64,000 nucleotides of DNA from Adenanthera pavonina. Lineage: Eukaryota; Streptophyta; Magnoliopsida; Fabales; Fabaceae. The notes under the pieces are model-generated. The model saw only the letters and a list, made by a program, of their open reading frames with translations. It did not search any database and was not told the DNA's origin. The position numbers were made by a program, and so were the translations under genes. The first letter of the stretch is position 1. Every line of letters begins with the position of its first letter. The stretch spans positions 33,130,001 through 33,194,000 of the forward strand of contig JAIVEN010000014.1 in NCBI GenBank assembly GCA_026686845.1, given 5' to 3'. Below are positions 23,233-37,100 of this stretch, piece by piece.

Positions 23233-25916
23233 CCATGTGATGTTGCTGTATGAATCTAACCGTTTTGTGTTTTGTTCAGATGATGTATCTAGAGCTAACC
23301 GAGTTTAGCCCCTTGGGACTAGTTGAGCTAGTAAGGATAAGGTGATATGTGGATAGAAATTAAGGTTTAGTTTAAACCCTCCTAATGTAACAAGAAAAAG
23401 AGCTAACTGAATTTACATGTAATAACCAATGAAAGGAGTATCTGTTATAATATTTGAACTTAACCGAATTGTTTTAAGTGTTAAGGTTGCTAGCCATCTA
23501 GGACTACATGTAATATTGTATGCTTTGTTAAGCCCAAATAGCTTTTTTAATGTAGAAAAAAAATTGCACTTACATGCACTTACATGAAAACCAAGTCGAT
23601 TTGTCAGCATCATCCCACTTGAACCTGAGCGTCACGATTGGCCTTTTAACATTTTGCAACGTTGAGCTTTTTCATTGTTTGTGTGGTTTTGTTTTGTCCT
23701 AGTTTTCTTATCCTGTTGCACATGCAGATAACACTATTTTGTTTTTCTGGAAAGGTGGTTGAAGCTTGCAACATGGTTAGTCTTAGTCCTAATATTCTCC
23801 TCAGGATCAAAATATGTTTCTCAAGGATCTTCAAAATCATATGTTCTAAATTGGAAAATAAATTTGGACATATGGCTTGATGTAGCGAAACAGAAGCATA
23901 AGGTTTATAATGAAATGGTAAAGAAAATTTAACACAAGCCTAAGGTTTATAATGAAATATGGTAAAGAAAATTTATGTCAAACTTGAAGCAAGGAATGGA
24001 AGCCCTTTGTCCCTAGATGATGCTAATAAATCTACGTCTCAATCTACCATCTCTATTATTTGATTTTAGAAATCTGATCAACCTTGGATAGCCATGTTCC
24101 CCATTTATTTTGCGGATGCATATATTAAATTGTAAAATGTTATGCCTTCCAACAAAGGCAGGGCTTGGCCTGACCAAACAAAGCAATTCTACAATGCATA
24201 TATTTTGATTATTTTCTTAATAAGATTATGATTATTTTTAAAAGCTTGAATAAACATTATAAAATTTCTTAAAAATGATTTTTTTTTCATTGAAAAAGAC
24301 TTAAACATATGGCCCTTGAGATTCTATGCCCAAAATTTTGTCTTAAATCGCCGAAGGGCTTTTTCTATAATCACTTTGATGTTAATTGCTAGTGGAAGAG
24401 AATTGCTAAGATGAGCTCCCTGATCATGTCATGACCAATGCTCATATGTTGAAAGTAAGCTTTTTAACTCGTACAGTTGATTCCTTTCAAGAACAATATA
24501 TCATCATGTGGCTTTTCACTTGGTTCTCTTAGAGGCGCAAATAGAATATTATTCCTTTTACCACCAGCTTACTCTTTTTTTAAAAAAAACAAAATTTTGC
24601 ATGACAAATTAATATTTTTAATTTCTTCTGCCAAGCGCCAAGGTAAGTTGATTAGATGTTGGAACATTAAAAATAACATTTACGAACCCGTTAAATGTAT
24701 TAATGACTCTTAAGGACTTAAAAAAATTAAAATTATTGTGAAAGATTAAAATTGCCTCTTGCGATTCTCAAAACTACTAGTCATGTTTCTTAAAATTATT
24801 ATTCCAAAATTTTCTTGTGATATTTGAAAGACTAAGTTATAATTTTGACAACTAATTATTATTTCCAAAATTTTCTTGTAAAAACTGAAAGAATTAATTA
24901 ATAACCTTGGAGAGTTTCAACACTAACTTTAAAAGATGTTATTTCTTGAACTATAAATTGCTTGCCAAACAGTCATTCGTCCTTTCGGCCATGAAGCCTT
25001 GTCCTCATCTTTAAGGTTTCCTCATCTTTAATGTTATATATTTTAAAAAATGAAGGTACTTTATTTTTTAACTATTCAAGTCACTTCTCTCCAGACTAGT
25101 TCTTGGCTAAGTTAGACCAATTTCTAAGGTTTCCCTTTGGGTAAGAATAAGATCTTTCCATTTTTGTAGTCTGTTGTTAGCAAATCTATCTCATTGTTCC
25201 CATTTTTCAACGTACATCATGGAGAATTCTAATTTATTATGCCCGGATATGGGTACAAGTATTAGATATAATGATACGTAGGATATGATAAATTTTAAAA
25301 TTTTAGAATATGAATATATAAAATATACATATAAAATTTATGTATATCTTCAAAAAATTAATGTATTAAAGATTAAAAAATATGAAAAAAAATTGAGTTT
25401 TAAATAAGTATTTTAAAAATAATATAAGGATATTTAAAAGTTATATAAAGATATTTAAAATAAGAAATTAAAATATTGAGTTTTTTTTGTGAAATTTTAA
25501 GTTCTTTTAGAATTTTTTAAGAAGAAAAACTAAAGATATGTATATAATATGTATCGTGAAGTATGTTATACATACTGTATCTACGGATACGAGCATTTAT
25601 TCTTTTTTGAAGTATTGGTGTAATATAAATTTTAATATTTTAGTTACTTTGATTCTTTAGGTTTGCAAACCAAACTGTACTTTCTAACTATTATTTTCTT
25701 CTTTTTCATCCAAACAACTTTTCAGTAAACTTCTCTACTTTTATCCAAACTCTATTTTTGTAAACTGTGGTTATTCTGTAAGTACTTTTATAAAAAGGCA
25801 AACCAAACAGGCACTTAGTCTGAAGGAGTTATGTCACTGGGGTGAAACTTTATATTTTAAATCAAGAATTAACTCAACAAAAACAAAACAAATCCGATGA
25901 ATTACAAATTTCTTCA
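23233..25916. other. Intergenic region between the repeat-protein gene and the ycf2 insertion
   Basis: No convincing gene was seen. A short tandem duplication (ataaggtttataatgaaat) occurs at about 23899-23972. The stretch 25250-25600 is extremely AT-rich with many ATA repeats. ORFs here are under 80 codons and look random. Confidence 0.5.
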
Positions 25917-26500
25917 ACCAAAGAAGATCTATCTCGTGTCTGGTACTGCATGGTTCCACTCTGCAAGAACTCCGAATCATTCTCTTAAAGCTCATCCTCT
26001 TCATCATAAATGATCTGCTTGCCCCGAAATGACCTGGCCCAATAGGGAAATCCCAATTCATTGGGCCTTTTGATACAATCAAATAGAAGGCCCCAAGGGC
26101 ACCATATTCTAGGAGCCCAAACTATGTGATTGAATAAATCCTCCTCCATCTGTTGCGGGTCGAGGATTCCTTCCCCTTCTTCAAACTCCAATTCATATTT
26201 TTCGTAGAGAAATCCCTGATCAACGATAGAACAAGATCCATTTTGAATCATATTTAAGGGGTTCCTTGGTTCGGGCCGAAGAAGCAATGTCACTCGATCA
26301 TCTGAGTTATATCCCTTTCCTTGCCCCACCCCCATCGAGAAATAGAACTGATTAATCCTAAGGCAAAGGGTCGAGAAACTCAACACCACTATTCTTGAAC
26401 AACTTGGAGTTGGGCCTTCTTTTCTTTTCGCACTCTTACGGATATGAAAATAAGGGGAAAAATTGGATTCAATTGTCAACTGCTCCTATCCGATTAGTTG
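25917..26500 (-). pseudogene. ycf2: Nuclear copy of a chloroplast ycf2 fragment (NUPT)
   Basis: On the minus strand the translation matches the C-terminal region of plastid Ycf2: NGSCSIVDQGFLYEKYELEF, EEDLFNHIVWAPRIWCPWG, FDCIKRPNELGFPYWARSF and, after a stop, ENDSEFLQSGTMQYQTRDRS. Ycf2 is a very large chloroplast protein (over 2000 residues), so this is a short piece of about 580 bp. Homology ends abruptly near 25917, where the expected continuation is replaced by unrelated sequence. The frame is open for 164 codons and then broken at 25985-25987, where a CAA codon appears to have become TAA through one C-to-T change, the usual decay of methylated plastid insertions. It is not a working gene. 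Confidence 0.85.
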
Positions 26501-28149
26501 TCCAATAAAAAGTAACAATAATAGCAGTAATAGATAGTATTTAATGGCAGAAAAATAATAAATAATTCCATTTTTAAGAAGATTTTTATCATTATTCGCG
26601 GCACGCGCATTGTTGTTCTTGTATTAGACCCAAAAATTCTGCCAACATTAAATAAGACTCATGCTATCGGACAAAACTTGAAACTTCCACAGAACATGAA
26701 ACAGCAAAAAGGAAAGAAGTAACAAACAGCGGGGAGCGCTTCAAATGCCAGATTATGCAAAACAAAAAAAAAATTTGTGGCTGCATTTTTTCAACTTTCA
26801 GAGTCCGGAACTTAGGCATCGGATCTCCAAATTGAACACTTTCAAGTTCCTACATGAAACTTGAGATTTTATCTAACCACGGCATTGGTTTCACGCCAAA
26901 TTATAATGACCGTGAACTGCACCTTAAAGGCCCAAAAAATGTGCAAAAAAACCGCTTCCAAACAAAACTAAGTGCTTGATTGGTTTTACCTTTGTAAAAA
27001 GCAGTTTGGTAAAAGCAATTTGGGTACAAGCAAGGGACAGATTTGATTTTGAACTTGTAACCTAGGTTTATATTTTAGTGGTTCTAATTGATAATAATAG
27101 AGAAAATTGGGTTTTGAATTCAAGTATGGTTTCAAACGTGAAACCAAACACGTCCTGAGTCTCACACTAGTCAAATCCATTAACATAATACAAACATATG
27201 TGTTCGGTCAAATTCATTAACATAATGCAAACATATGTATATTCCCAAAATTGATGAAGAGGGAGAATGGCTCTATACCATGTGAAAATGGTATAAGTTT
27301 AGAGAGAGAAAGGTCAAGAAGTAAAACACTAAGTAAAGGTAATGTGATTTTTTTTACCATAAAAGGTAATGTTGAAGTTAAACTTCGCCGATTCCATTCA
27401 TTTAATATGTATGGATTAAATACAAAGGAAATACAAAACCTAATAACCCAAATGAATGTAAAATAATCTATACAATCAATTACAATATGCTTCCCTAATT
27501 TCAATTTCTCAATCATTTACATTATAAAAATAATATATGTGTGAATTCGAATGATGCTGCTTCACATTGATGCTGTCTTAATCAATGTGGGGTAGATAGA
27601 CACAAGTGAATTTTGAGCCATAAGAACAAAGTCATGTTAGTAAAGTTTTATTGCCATTTGTGGTCCTACCCGATTAAATTCGAATTAGTCTGCAGTCTTA
27701 TAAATTTTTTAATTAAAGTAGGGTAAATCAAGAATATCAAATATTTCAAAAAAAAAAAGTTTAAATAGGCACCTATGTCATTCTAATGATGATGTATTAT
27801 TGCCTTGCTAATCATATGGATACCTACAATTTCAATTTTCATCATTCATCTTTTTTTATTTTACATTGATTAAGGTATTTAAGTAATTTTAATTTTATTT
27901 TATGTTAAGTAGCTTAGATTTGATATTTTGCAAAATGTATGTTGGTATGGCATTATGATCAATTCAAGATTTTAATCCATTACTATCATTCCCCATTTTA
28001 TTTAATTTTTTTGGCTAGGAAAAATTGCTCCTGAATGATTTAAAACAAAACAAAACAGGAGAAAATGCCGAAACTAAACATCGGTTTTTATCTTAATGTT
28101 TGAAAGTTTTTTTTTTGAGTTTTACTTCTGCAACTTCTCAACTGAACCT
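26501..28149. other. Intergenic region upstream of the THUMP gene
   Basis: No gene was found. Positions 26970-27165 may be a small MITE: agtgcttgattggtttta at the left and the complement of tgaaaccaaacacgtcctga at the right are roughly inverted. A 40-bp tandem duplication (cattaacataatacaaacat) sits at 27178-27239. The promoter of the downstream gene must lie in the last few hundred bases, but no clear TATA box was identified. Confidence 0.4.
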
Positions 28150-31100
28150 ATGGCGTCGGAGAGTAAGCAGACCTGTAACCCTGATGCTGCCACCAAGGGC
28201 AACAAGAGAAAACGTTATCTTCCTCATAATGTCTCTGTTCTCTTCCTTTTATGTTCGTCTTCCAATGATTTCCCTAACCTTTTATGTTTGCTAACTCACT
28301 TTCTCTTTCTTGTTTGTAATTTTCAACCTGTTTTCACTCTTTCAGAAACCGGTGAAGAAGAAGGGTTCACATCCGTTGCGCCCTGGTGTACAGGGATTTT
28401 TCATCACTTGCGATGGGGGCAGAGAACATCAAGCTTCACGGGAAGCTCTCAATATTATTGATTCGGTACGATTTTCCTTTCATCTTACACAACGTTATTT
28501 GGTGGTGCTTATGAGCACCTCAATTCCTCTTCACATGCTAATACACTTAGTGGAAATTTGTTTAGTATGTTTGATTACTAAACCCAACTTGCTCCCCTGT
28601 ATTTGGTTTCATTCAATGATTGTATCCTGCGGTTAATCATTTTTCATTTGAAAGGGATATGGTATCACTAAGTTGGGCAAAGGGCGATTTATTAACATTG
28701 CAAGTGAACGTGTGATGTTTGAGCAAATCACAAGTGGATGACTAATTTTCCTCTTCATAGAATTACTTAATCATCTAAGTCTATGGTTTGCTTTCTTTCT
28801 TCCAATGTTTCACATTTCAACATATCTTTACAAGAGTTAAGAATTAACGATGAATCTCATGGTACTTTGGCTATTATTTTATCATAAGTAAAGTATTATT
28901 GCAATATATATATTTTGGTTCTTTTTCTCAGCTATTTAATCTCTTTCAAGATAATCAGTAGTTAATGTAGTCTTTTGTTAAGCTGGGTTTGATTTGGTAT
29001 CAATTTTGGATTTAAAAAGGTATTATAATTGGATAAGACAATGTCTTTAGAGCAATAATGCTTGTCCATAGCTCTTCAGGTTCCATAAAACTTGTTCAAA
29101 TTCCTTCAGTCAAGGTTACTCTGTGATAGAAACAATGCTACACTTGACGAGTAGGGGAATAGAGAGATCAATGTAGTCAATGTCTCCAGCTAATCTGCAG
29201 GTTTTTTAATCATTACGTTCACTGGTTATGGCTCATAAAGAGAGTATAAAGTTCATCTGCAGCGTGCTTGTGGTTTCTCTGGTTAAAAAGAACATGAGAG
29301 GATTTAACTTATTAAGAAGTTTCTTGCTATTTGTCTTACTTGGGAGAGAACTATTTTGGTTTCAGCTAATGACCTTTTTAAAGTGGCATCCTTGTGAATT
29401 TACAAAGTGATTTAAAGCTATTTTGAGTCATTGAATCTGCAATGTTTTATTTGTTTTGATTGGTTGGACTTCTTGTCCTTGTTTTTCAGCATTTCTCTTC
29501 ACTTCTCTTCAATAAACTTTTTATTTCTACTGAGGAAAAAGAGCTATTCTCTGCTTTCTGTTCTGAAATGCAGAAAATAATTTAAAAAAACTGGGAACAA
29601 AAAATTGTGGCTCCAAAACAACAATAATATTAACCTTATCCTACTAAGTAAGGTCGATTACTTGGATCATATGGCGCCATTGAGCCCTATAAAAAACTAT
29701 CTCTTCAGATAAATTATTTATCAAGAAATCCTGTCTTATAACCTCTCTCAGTGTCTTTTTTTGTCTCCCTCTATGCCTTTTTATCGGGTTAAAAGCCATA
29801 TGATCAATTCTTTTTACTAGCTCCTTTGGTCCTCTTCTCTATACATGTCCAAACTATCTAAAACAATTTTTTATCATTTTGTCCTTGACAGGTGCTATTT
29901 CAATTTTTTCTTGTATACAATCATTTTTTATCTTTTCCATTCTTGTATGGTCACACATCCACCTTGACATTCTCATTTATATTACTCTCATCTTATGTTA
30001 TTGTTGATTCTTCAAAACCTAACATTTACTACTATATAGTATCGTTGGCCTTATAGCAGTTCGATAAAATTTCCCTTACGTTTTATAGGCACCTTGTGAT
30101 CATAAAAAACTTCTGAAACTTTTCTCCACTTTAACCACCCAGCTTATATTCTATACATAACATCTCCATCAATTTCACCGTCACTTTGTAAAATCAAGTC
30201 CAAATATATGAATTTTGACACTTGTGGTATAGTTCTTACCAAAACATTTTTTTTTAATAGAAGACTGTTTCTGAAAACAGGAACCGACAGGCCCTTTGTT
30301 TTTCAACTTTTGTAACTAAACACATTTTTTTTGTGCATTACATGGAGTTTGAGGTAAATTGTACTGTTCATGGCTTATGAATAGTACAGTTTGGTATTGA
30401 TGTTACATTTTATAATGATTATTCACTCTCTAATAAAATTATCACCAATCTGCAATAAATGTCAATGGTTTGCTGAGATTTGTTATGCATACACTGATCT
30501 CTTAGATCTAGGGTGGGGTATTAAAGTCTGAACATTTTCTCATTTTGTAATTATTTTTATATTCATCTTCTATTCAGTGAGATGGTACCATGTCATATGT
30601 CTTGCAGTTTTATGAAGAGCTAGTTCATGGAGAAGATTCAAATGTTAAAGAGTTACCCAATAAACCTTTGAATACCAAAATTACATTCTCAGATTCTGAC
30701 TCTTCTGGTAGTGATGGTGATGATGATGATGATGAGGAGGAGGAGGAGGAGGCACAAAAGGAAGAAGAGGAAAAGGGGGAAAAGAAGCATAAACCCAATA
30801 TATCTAATGATGATAATGCAAATGGTGAGAATGGAACAGTTAAAGAATCAGATTCTCATAAAAATGGTGATGGGCATGCCCAGGAAGTAGAAAAAGCTGA
30901 TGAGCCATCGGCAAAGAAACAATGCTGCAAAATAGATGTGCCCACATGTGATTCTAATGACAAAGGGCAAGAAAAGTCTATTGACAGGTTGATTGAAGCT
31001 GAGCTCAAAGTACTGGGAGACAAGAATAAGGTTGGTAGATAAGATTTATTGGCACTAACTTTCTTTGACGCTACTGCAAAATGGTTTTTCTCACAGTTTC

Positions 31101-34100
31101 TGTTGCCTATACTTTTATCTGATTATAATAGCTCTTCATATAGTTCCCTACCCGTATAATACATTCTACCACTCATACATGTTCATTTAGCTCGTGTTTA
31201 GGTAATTACTTCCTACGTCATATATTATAAGAGCTTTCACAAAAATCACACATATTAAGAAAGATAATTAAAGTTAGTTGAGAGTCTTGAATTCTACAAA
31301 ACAAATTATTGTGATTCAAAATATGACCTTCATTTACATCAATCAAAACATTAAGAAAGAGACAGAGGATGTTTGTAGATTGAATTTATGAAGGTTATTT
31401 TTGAAAAAAGCTCATAAATGTTCCATTAAATCCTATAAAGGGTCTTATATTATGGGACAAAAGAAATTTTGTAAAAGCTCTTATAATATAGGACGGAGGG
31501 AGTATGGTCACAAGTGTCACAAGAAGTTATTACTTTCTCAAAGTCTTTTATTCTCTAAGTTTTAGAAATAATGATATACACATTTTTTTGGCTCCCGTTT
31601 GAGCATTTTGTTAGGTACTGCATTCTGAGAGGGCAAAATATTATCTGATATTGGTGATGTTAATCTGTCTAATAGAATTGCATGTATTTAACACTCTAGA
31701 TGTCCTTTAAAATATTGATTTTTGTTCATCACATTCGGTTGAGTTTTGGCTTTTTGTTGTAGTTTAGCACGTCAGTGTCATAGTTTAGTCTTGACTGGAG
31801 TAAAAATAGCAAGTTCTCATGCTTGCAAATCTTTTCATTGGAGATATGAATCTGTCCAATAGAATTGCAGGTGTCTAAGACTTGAGATGTTCTTTTAAAA
31901 TGTGATGTCTGTTCATCTTTTTCCTGTCATGTTTTTGGTATCTTGCTGTAGTTTTGTATGCTAATGTCGTAAATCAGTCTTGAGTGGAGGAAAAGAAGCA
32001 TGTTTTCATGTTTGCGTCTTTTCAGGAGTTTTCATTTGTGTAAAACCAAGGCATTCAGGTATGCCTCCATTTGAAATTGTTCAAGATAGCTTGCAGTTTT
32101 CATAATTGGGTGATTCTTGTTTTACTTTCTTCACTGGTATGCCTTAATATTCTTCTGGCATTCATCATGGGGAATAGTTTTTTGGGGAATTTTTATCAGT
32201 TAAACTCAGCTTCATGTATTCTAAATGTTTTTCTCTGCAAAATCCAAAGGTATGAGTAATTACCATAATATCCATCTGAAATAGACCATTTAAGTTGACA
32301 CATAAAAATATAACAAATAAATCAAAATTTCTTTTTTTTTTCTCTTTATTAATGAAACAAACTAGTTGCTTCAACCTGAGGCATCATTGGTTTAGCTGAG
32401 ATCATCTTGCATGATAGGGTGTACCATGTGTAGTGCTAGATGTCAGTCTAGTTGACTATATTGGTGACTTTTGATACTTTCTGTTGGTAGCTTTGAGTTT
32501 AATCTTTTTTCTTCCTTTGAAGTAATCTTTTGTTATATAATTTTATCCAAATAAAGTTTGTTGCTGGAAGACAATATCATTTCTTCACCAGTCAATTGGC
32601 TCTGGGTTATTTTTTATTTTTTCTTTACTCCTGCTCTTTCATTTGTGTATTTGTGTGTCCATTTTGCTGAGACTGAGAGTCTGTTTTTGCAGAGGTGCTT
32701 TGTCAAGCTTGATTCAGGTTGTAATGGTGTTGTGTTTGTGCAAATGCGAAAGAAAGATGGAAACCCAGGCCCCAAAGACATAGTACAGCGCATGGTGACA
32801 TCTGCAGCTTCAACGAGAAAACACATGTCAAGGTGTTTTTCTCCTCCTCCTCCTCCTCCTCCTCTCCCTCTCTCTTTTTTTTTAAAGAAACGGGGACTCT
32901 CTGTGTGTCTTTGTTATATTTTATAAAGCATATGCACAGAAGCACTAACATTTTGTTTTATGACATATATATTTCTAGGTTCATCTTGAGAATTTTACCA
33001 ATTGAACTAGCATGCTATGCTTCTGAAGAAGAAATCTCAAAAGCAATCAAGCCTCTTGTGGAACGCTATTTTCCTGTGGAGACTCAAAATCCACAAAAGG
33101 TAATAATGTGCGTCAGTATTTCTAGTTTTGTATTACATTTTCTTATCTATACGCATTCAGAAATATTATACTTCTGCCATGGATAATACTTCCAGATTAA
33201 CAGTCCAGGATATATATGCTCAATTTAATTTGTACTATTTTCTTTTCCTCACCAACACCAGATGAGACTTGGTTTGGAAGTTTTCAAACTACAGAGTGTC
33301 CTTGAGAACTAGCTTCACCTAAAAAGTTCTCAAAACCATCTCTCTGTTTCTTTTTGGAGTTGTCTTTCATGACATGTACCACTTGTATCAAATGGTCTCA
33401 GGCCAAATCAAATGGTCATAATATATCAAAATTTGATAGTATTATTGCAATTATCTTACCAAATTGTCAATGTGAATATTTATAAGAATAAAGAAATCTG
33501 ACTATACCAAAAAAGAAAAATGAAATATGATAATTTTAGGATCCACATAATTTGTGGAAATCATGAATTCTGGGTGAACCTCCTCTATTTTCTGCTGTTC
33601 TGTTTAAATTTAAGAAAGTAACAATAAAAGAAAATCCAGATTTGGTCAACTGGAAAGGGGGGCAACTTGAGTAAAGCGAAAGAAATCCTTAACATGGAAG
33701 TGCCGTCTACCCCAAACCCTGCATTTCAACAGCCGAACACCAACCCAAACATAGCCGAATTAGTCATTTTCTGGTGGTTATGTTCACTATAGTGGCCATG
33801 TTTCACTTGTAGAATTATGGCAATAACTAAGCACTGACACTAATTTATGCATGGTACCATATTTTTGAGGAATGAACGCTAGTGGTGAATTTTCTGTTTA
33901 TAATGCCTTAGGAGTTTTTTTTTTGGCCAAAATGCCTTAGGAGTTTTGACAAATGCTTATACTCATTTGCAATGGGTTCGTAGTTGGAAAGTCTAAATCT
34001 TATAGGATTAGAAGTTTATTACTTATTCTTGTAAGCTAAGTTTTAGGGGGTATATTCGATGATTGTAGCAGGGGTTATCCTTTGGTTACTTATCTATCTC

Positions 34101-37100
34101 TCATAACCTTCAACCCTATCTGTGTCAATTTATCAACTTTTGAGATCTGTTCCTTTGACAAACAGAAACTAAATCCCTAATTCCTTGCTTGAATATCCCC
34201 TAGAGCAATCAAAACTCATACAGGTACATTTCACAGCACAACACCTAAGCTGAGCCCAAAACACCATTCTCCTGTCTGATGATTGCTGTCTGCCTTAACA
34301 TGCCCCAATGTGCATTCAATCTAACTATTTTCTGCACTAAAGCCACCTAAGGAAGCCCTGATTTTAGCTTTGTTAGGTTTGGCTGATCGCTCACGAGGGG
34401 GTAAATTGGGAAGATTTTCGCTCTTTTTGGATTACAACCCAATTTCACCATATGTTTAGCAAAACAGGAATGAACAAAGAGAGTTGAGTACAGCAATGGA
34501 AGAGAGAAGATGAAGAGCAAGACACAAGTATTTATCTTGGTTCAACCCAATTACTTGGCCTACATCCAGTTCCTAAGTCACCATTTGAGATTTTCCACTA
34601 TATCCCACAAATTTAATTCAGGCACCTATGAAACCTCAGTGCATCCCACAAGTTTTAGTAGGCACTTGTGAAGCCACTATCCCTACACTCTTACAACATG
34701 TGTAAATCCCTTAGTATTTCCCCACACTAAAATTCTATCCAGAATATGTAGAAAAAAGTGTTTACAGAATAAAAACTCTTTTGAAGAGTAGATAATACAT
34801 TGAAAGTTTACTCTATTGAGGTGGGTTTTTCAAACAATGCTGATACAGAAGAATTTTACAAATTGTTGCAACATTTTGGCTTAAACTCTCTTAAGATTGT
34901 TTTTCATAAGTTCAAAAGATTTTATTTATAGACTTGTGGCTCAACTAGACATTAGACACAAGATCTATCCGTTAGAGACTGTTAGAAGATGCTAGAATAT
35001 TTTTGGATATTATTTAGATTATATTTATTGATTCTTTTCCATTCTTATCTTCCATAGAATCAGGGATTATATCCCTACATTTATTGTAAATATTCTGTAT
35101 TTATGTTTTAGTGCCTAGGGTAACTTGTATATATACGGGTGTACTTCTCAGTTGTAAATCAACAACAACAACATTAGCCTTATCCTACTAAGTGGGGTCG
35201 GCTACATGAATCAAACGACGCCAATGAGCTCTATCAAACGCCATCTCCTCAGATAAATCATTTCTCAAAAGATCATTCCTTATAACTTCCCTTAATGTCC
35301 TTTTTAATCTTCCTTTACGCCTTTTGATCGGGTTCCAAGCCATTTGATCAACTCTCTTCATTGGCTCCTCTTGCCCTCTTCTTTGTACATGCTCAAACCA
35401 CCTTAAACGATTTTCCACCATTTTCTCCTCGATAGGTGCTATCCCAACTTTCCTTCGTATACAGTCATTCCGTATCTTATTCAATTTTGTATGACCACAC
35501 ATCCATCTCAACATTCTCATCTTTGCTACTCCCATCTTATGCTCTTGTTGTCCTTTCAAAGCTCAACATTTACTACCATATAGCATTGCTGGCCTTATAG
35601 CTATTCGGTAAAATTTTCCTTTAAGCTTAGTAGGTACTTTGGGTCACAAATAACTCTTGTTGCTTTCATCCACTTTAACCACTCAGCTTGTATCCTATGC
35701 ATAACATCCCAATCAATTTCACCATTATTCTGTAAAATCGACCCCAAATATTTAAACTTTGACACCTCAGGGATGATTTGCTCTCTAATTTTTACCTCTG
35801 AATCATTTCTAATTGGCCTCTTATTAAATTTGTAATGCATATATTCCGTCATGCTTCTACTCAGACGGAAACCTTTTGATTCCAAAGTATGTCTCCATAA
35901 TTCAAGTTTAGAGTTGACCTCTTCTCTTGAGTCCTCAATTAAAACTATATCATTCGCGAAGAGCATACACTTTGGAATTTCTTCTTGAATATGTTCTGTA
36001 AGAACATAAAAAACCAGATCAAACAGGTATGGACTCAAAGAAGATCCTTGATGTAAGCCTATTGTTACAGGGAAGTCCTTTGTCACACCTCCAGGGGTTT
36101 TCACATTTGTTGTTGCCCCCTCATACATATTCTTTATGACTCGAATATAAGCCACACGGACATCTTTCTTCTCCATTGCTTTCCACAATACATCTCTTGG
36201 TATTCTATCATAGGCTTTTTCCAAATCAATGAAAACCATATGCAAGTCTCTCTCTTTACTTCAGTATCTTTCAATCAAACCCCTTAATAAATAAATAGCC
36301 TCTGTTGTAGACCGTTCTGGCATAAATCCAAATTGATTTTCTGAAATACGAGACTCCTCTCTGAGTCTATACTCAATCACTCTTTCCCAAAATTTCATGG
36401 TGTGACTCATGAGTTTTATCCCCCAATAATTAGCACAATTTTGAATATCCCCCTTGTTCTTATATATGGGCACTAGAGTGCTCTTTCTCCATTCCTCTAG
36501 CATTTTCTTGGACCTTAAAATCTCGTTAAATAACTTAGTGAGCCACCAAACCCCCTTCTCTCCTAAGCACTTCCAAATTTCAATAGGAATACTATCGGGA
36601 CCAATGGCTTTACTATTATCTATTCTTGTAAGAGTTTTTTTTACCTCTCCAATCCGAATCCTACAATAGAAATTCAAATTGAGATCATCTTCATGGGTTG
36701 TTAATCCTTCAGTATCAATAGTCATATCCAATCCATTATTGAAAGGCTTATAAAAGTAGCTCTCTCATCTTTCTTTGATATCATTATCTGCAACTAAAAT
36801 TTTTCCTTCTTCATCATTAATGCATCTTACTTGGTTCAAATCTCTTGACTTTCTTTCCCTTTTCTTGGCAATTTTGTAAATCTTATGTTCATCATTCTTT
36901 GTTTCTAAATCCTGGTAGAATTCCTCAAAAGCTTTAGATCTAGCCTCACTCACTACTTTCTTAGTCTCCTTTTTAGCCAACCGATAACATTTCCAATTTT
37001 CACCGTTATTGCATAGATGCAAGGCTTTGAAACACTCTTTCTTATATTTAACCTTCTCCTGCACACTCTTATTCCACCACCAAGATTCTTTATCCTTAAG

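Noticed and set aside
27217..27516. 99-codon minus-strand ORF
   Set aside because: Random AT-rich intergenic ORF with no motif, no splice context and no conserved pattern.
32558..33186. ORFs of 122 and 117 codons on the + strand
   Set aside because: They are the THUMP gene's exons 4 and 5 read through into flanking intron sequence, not separate genes.
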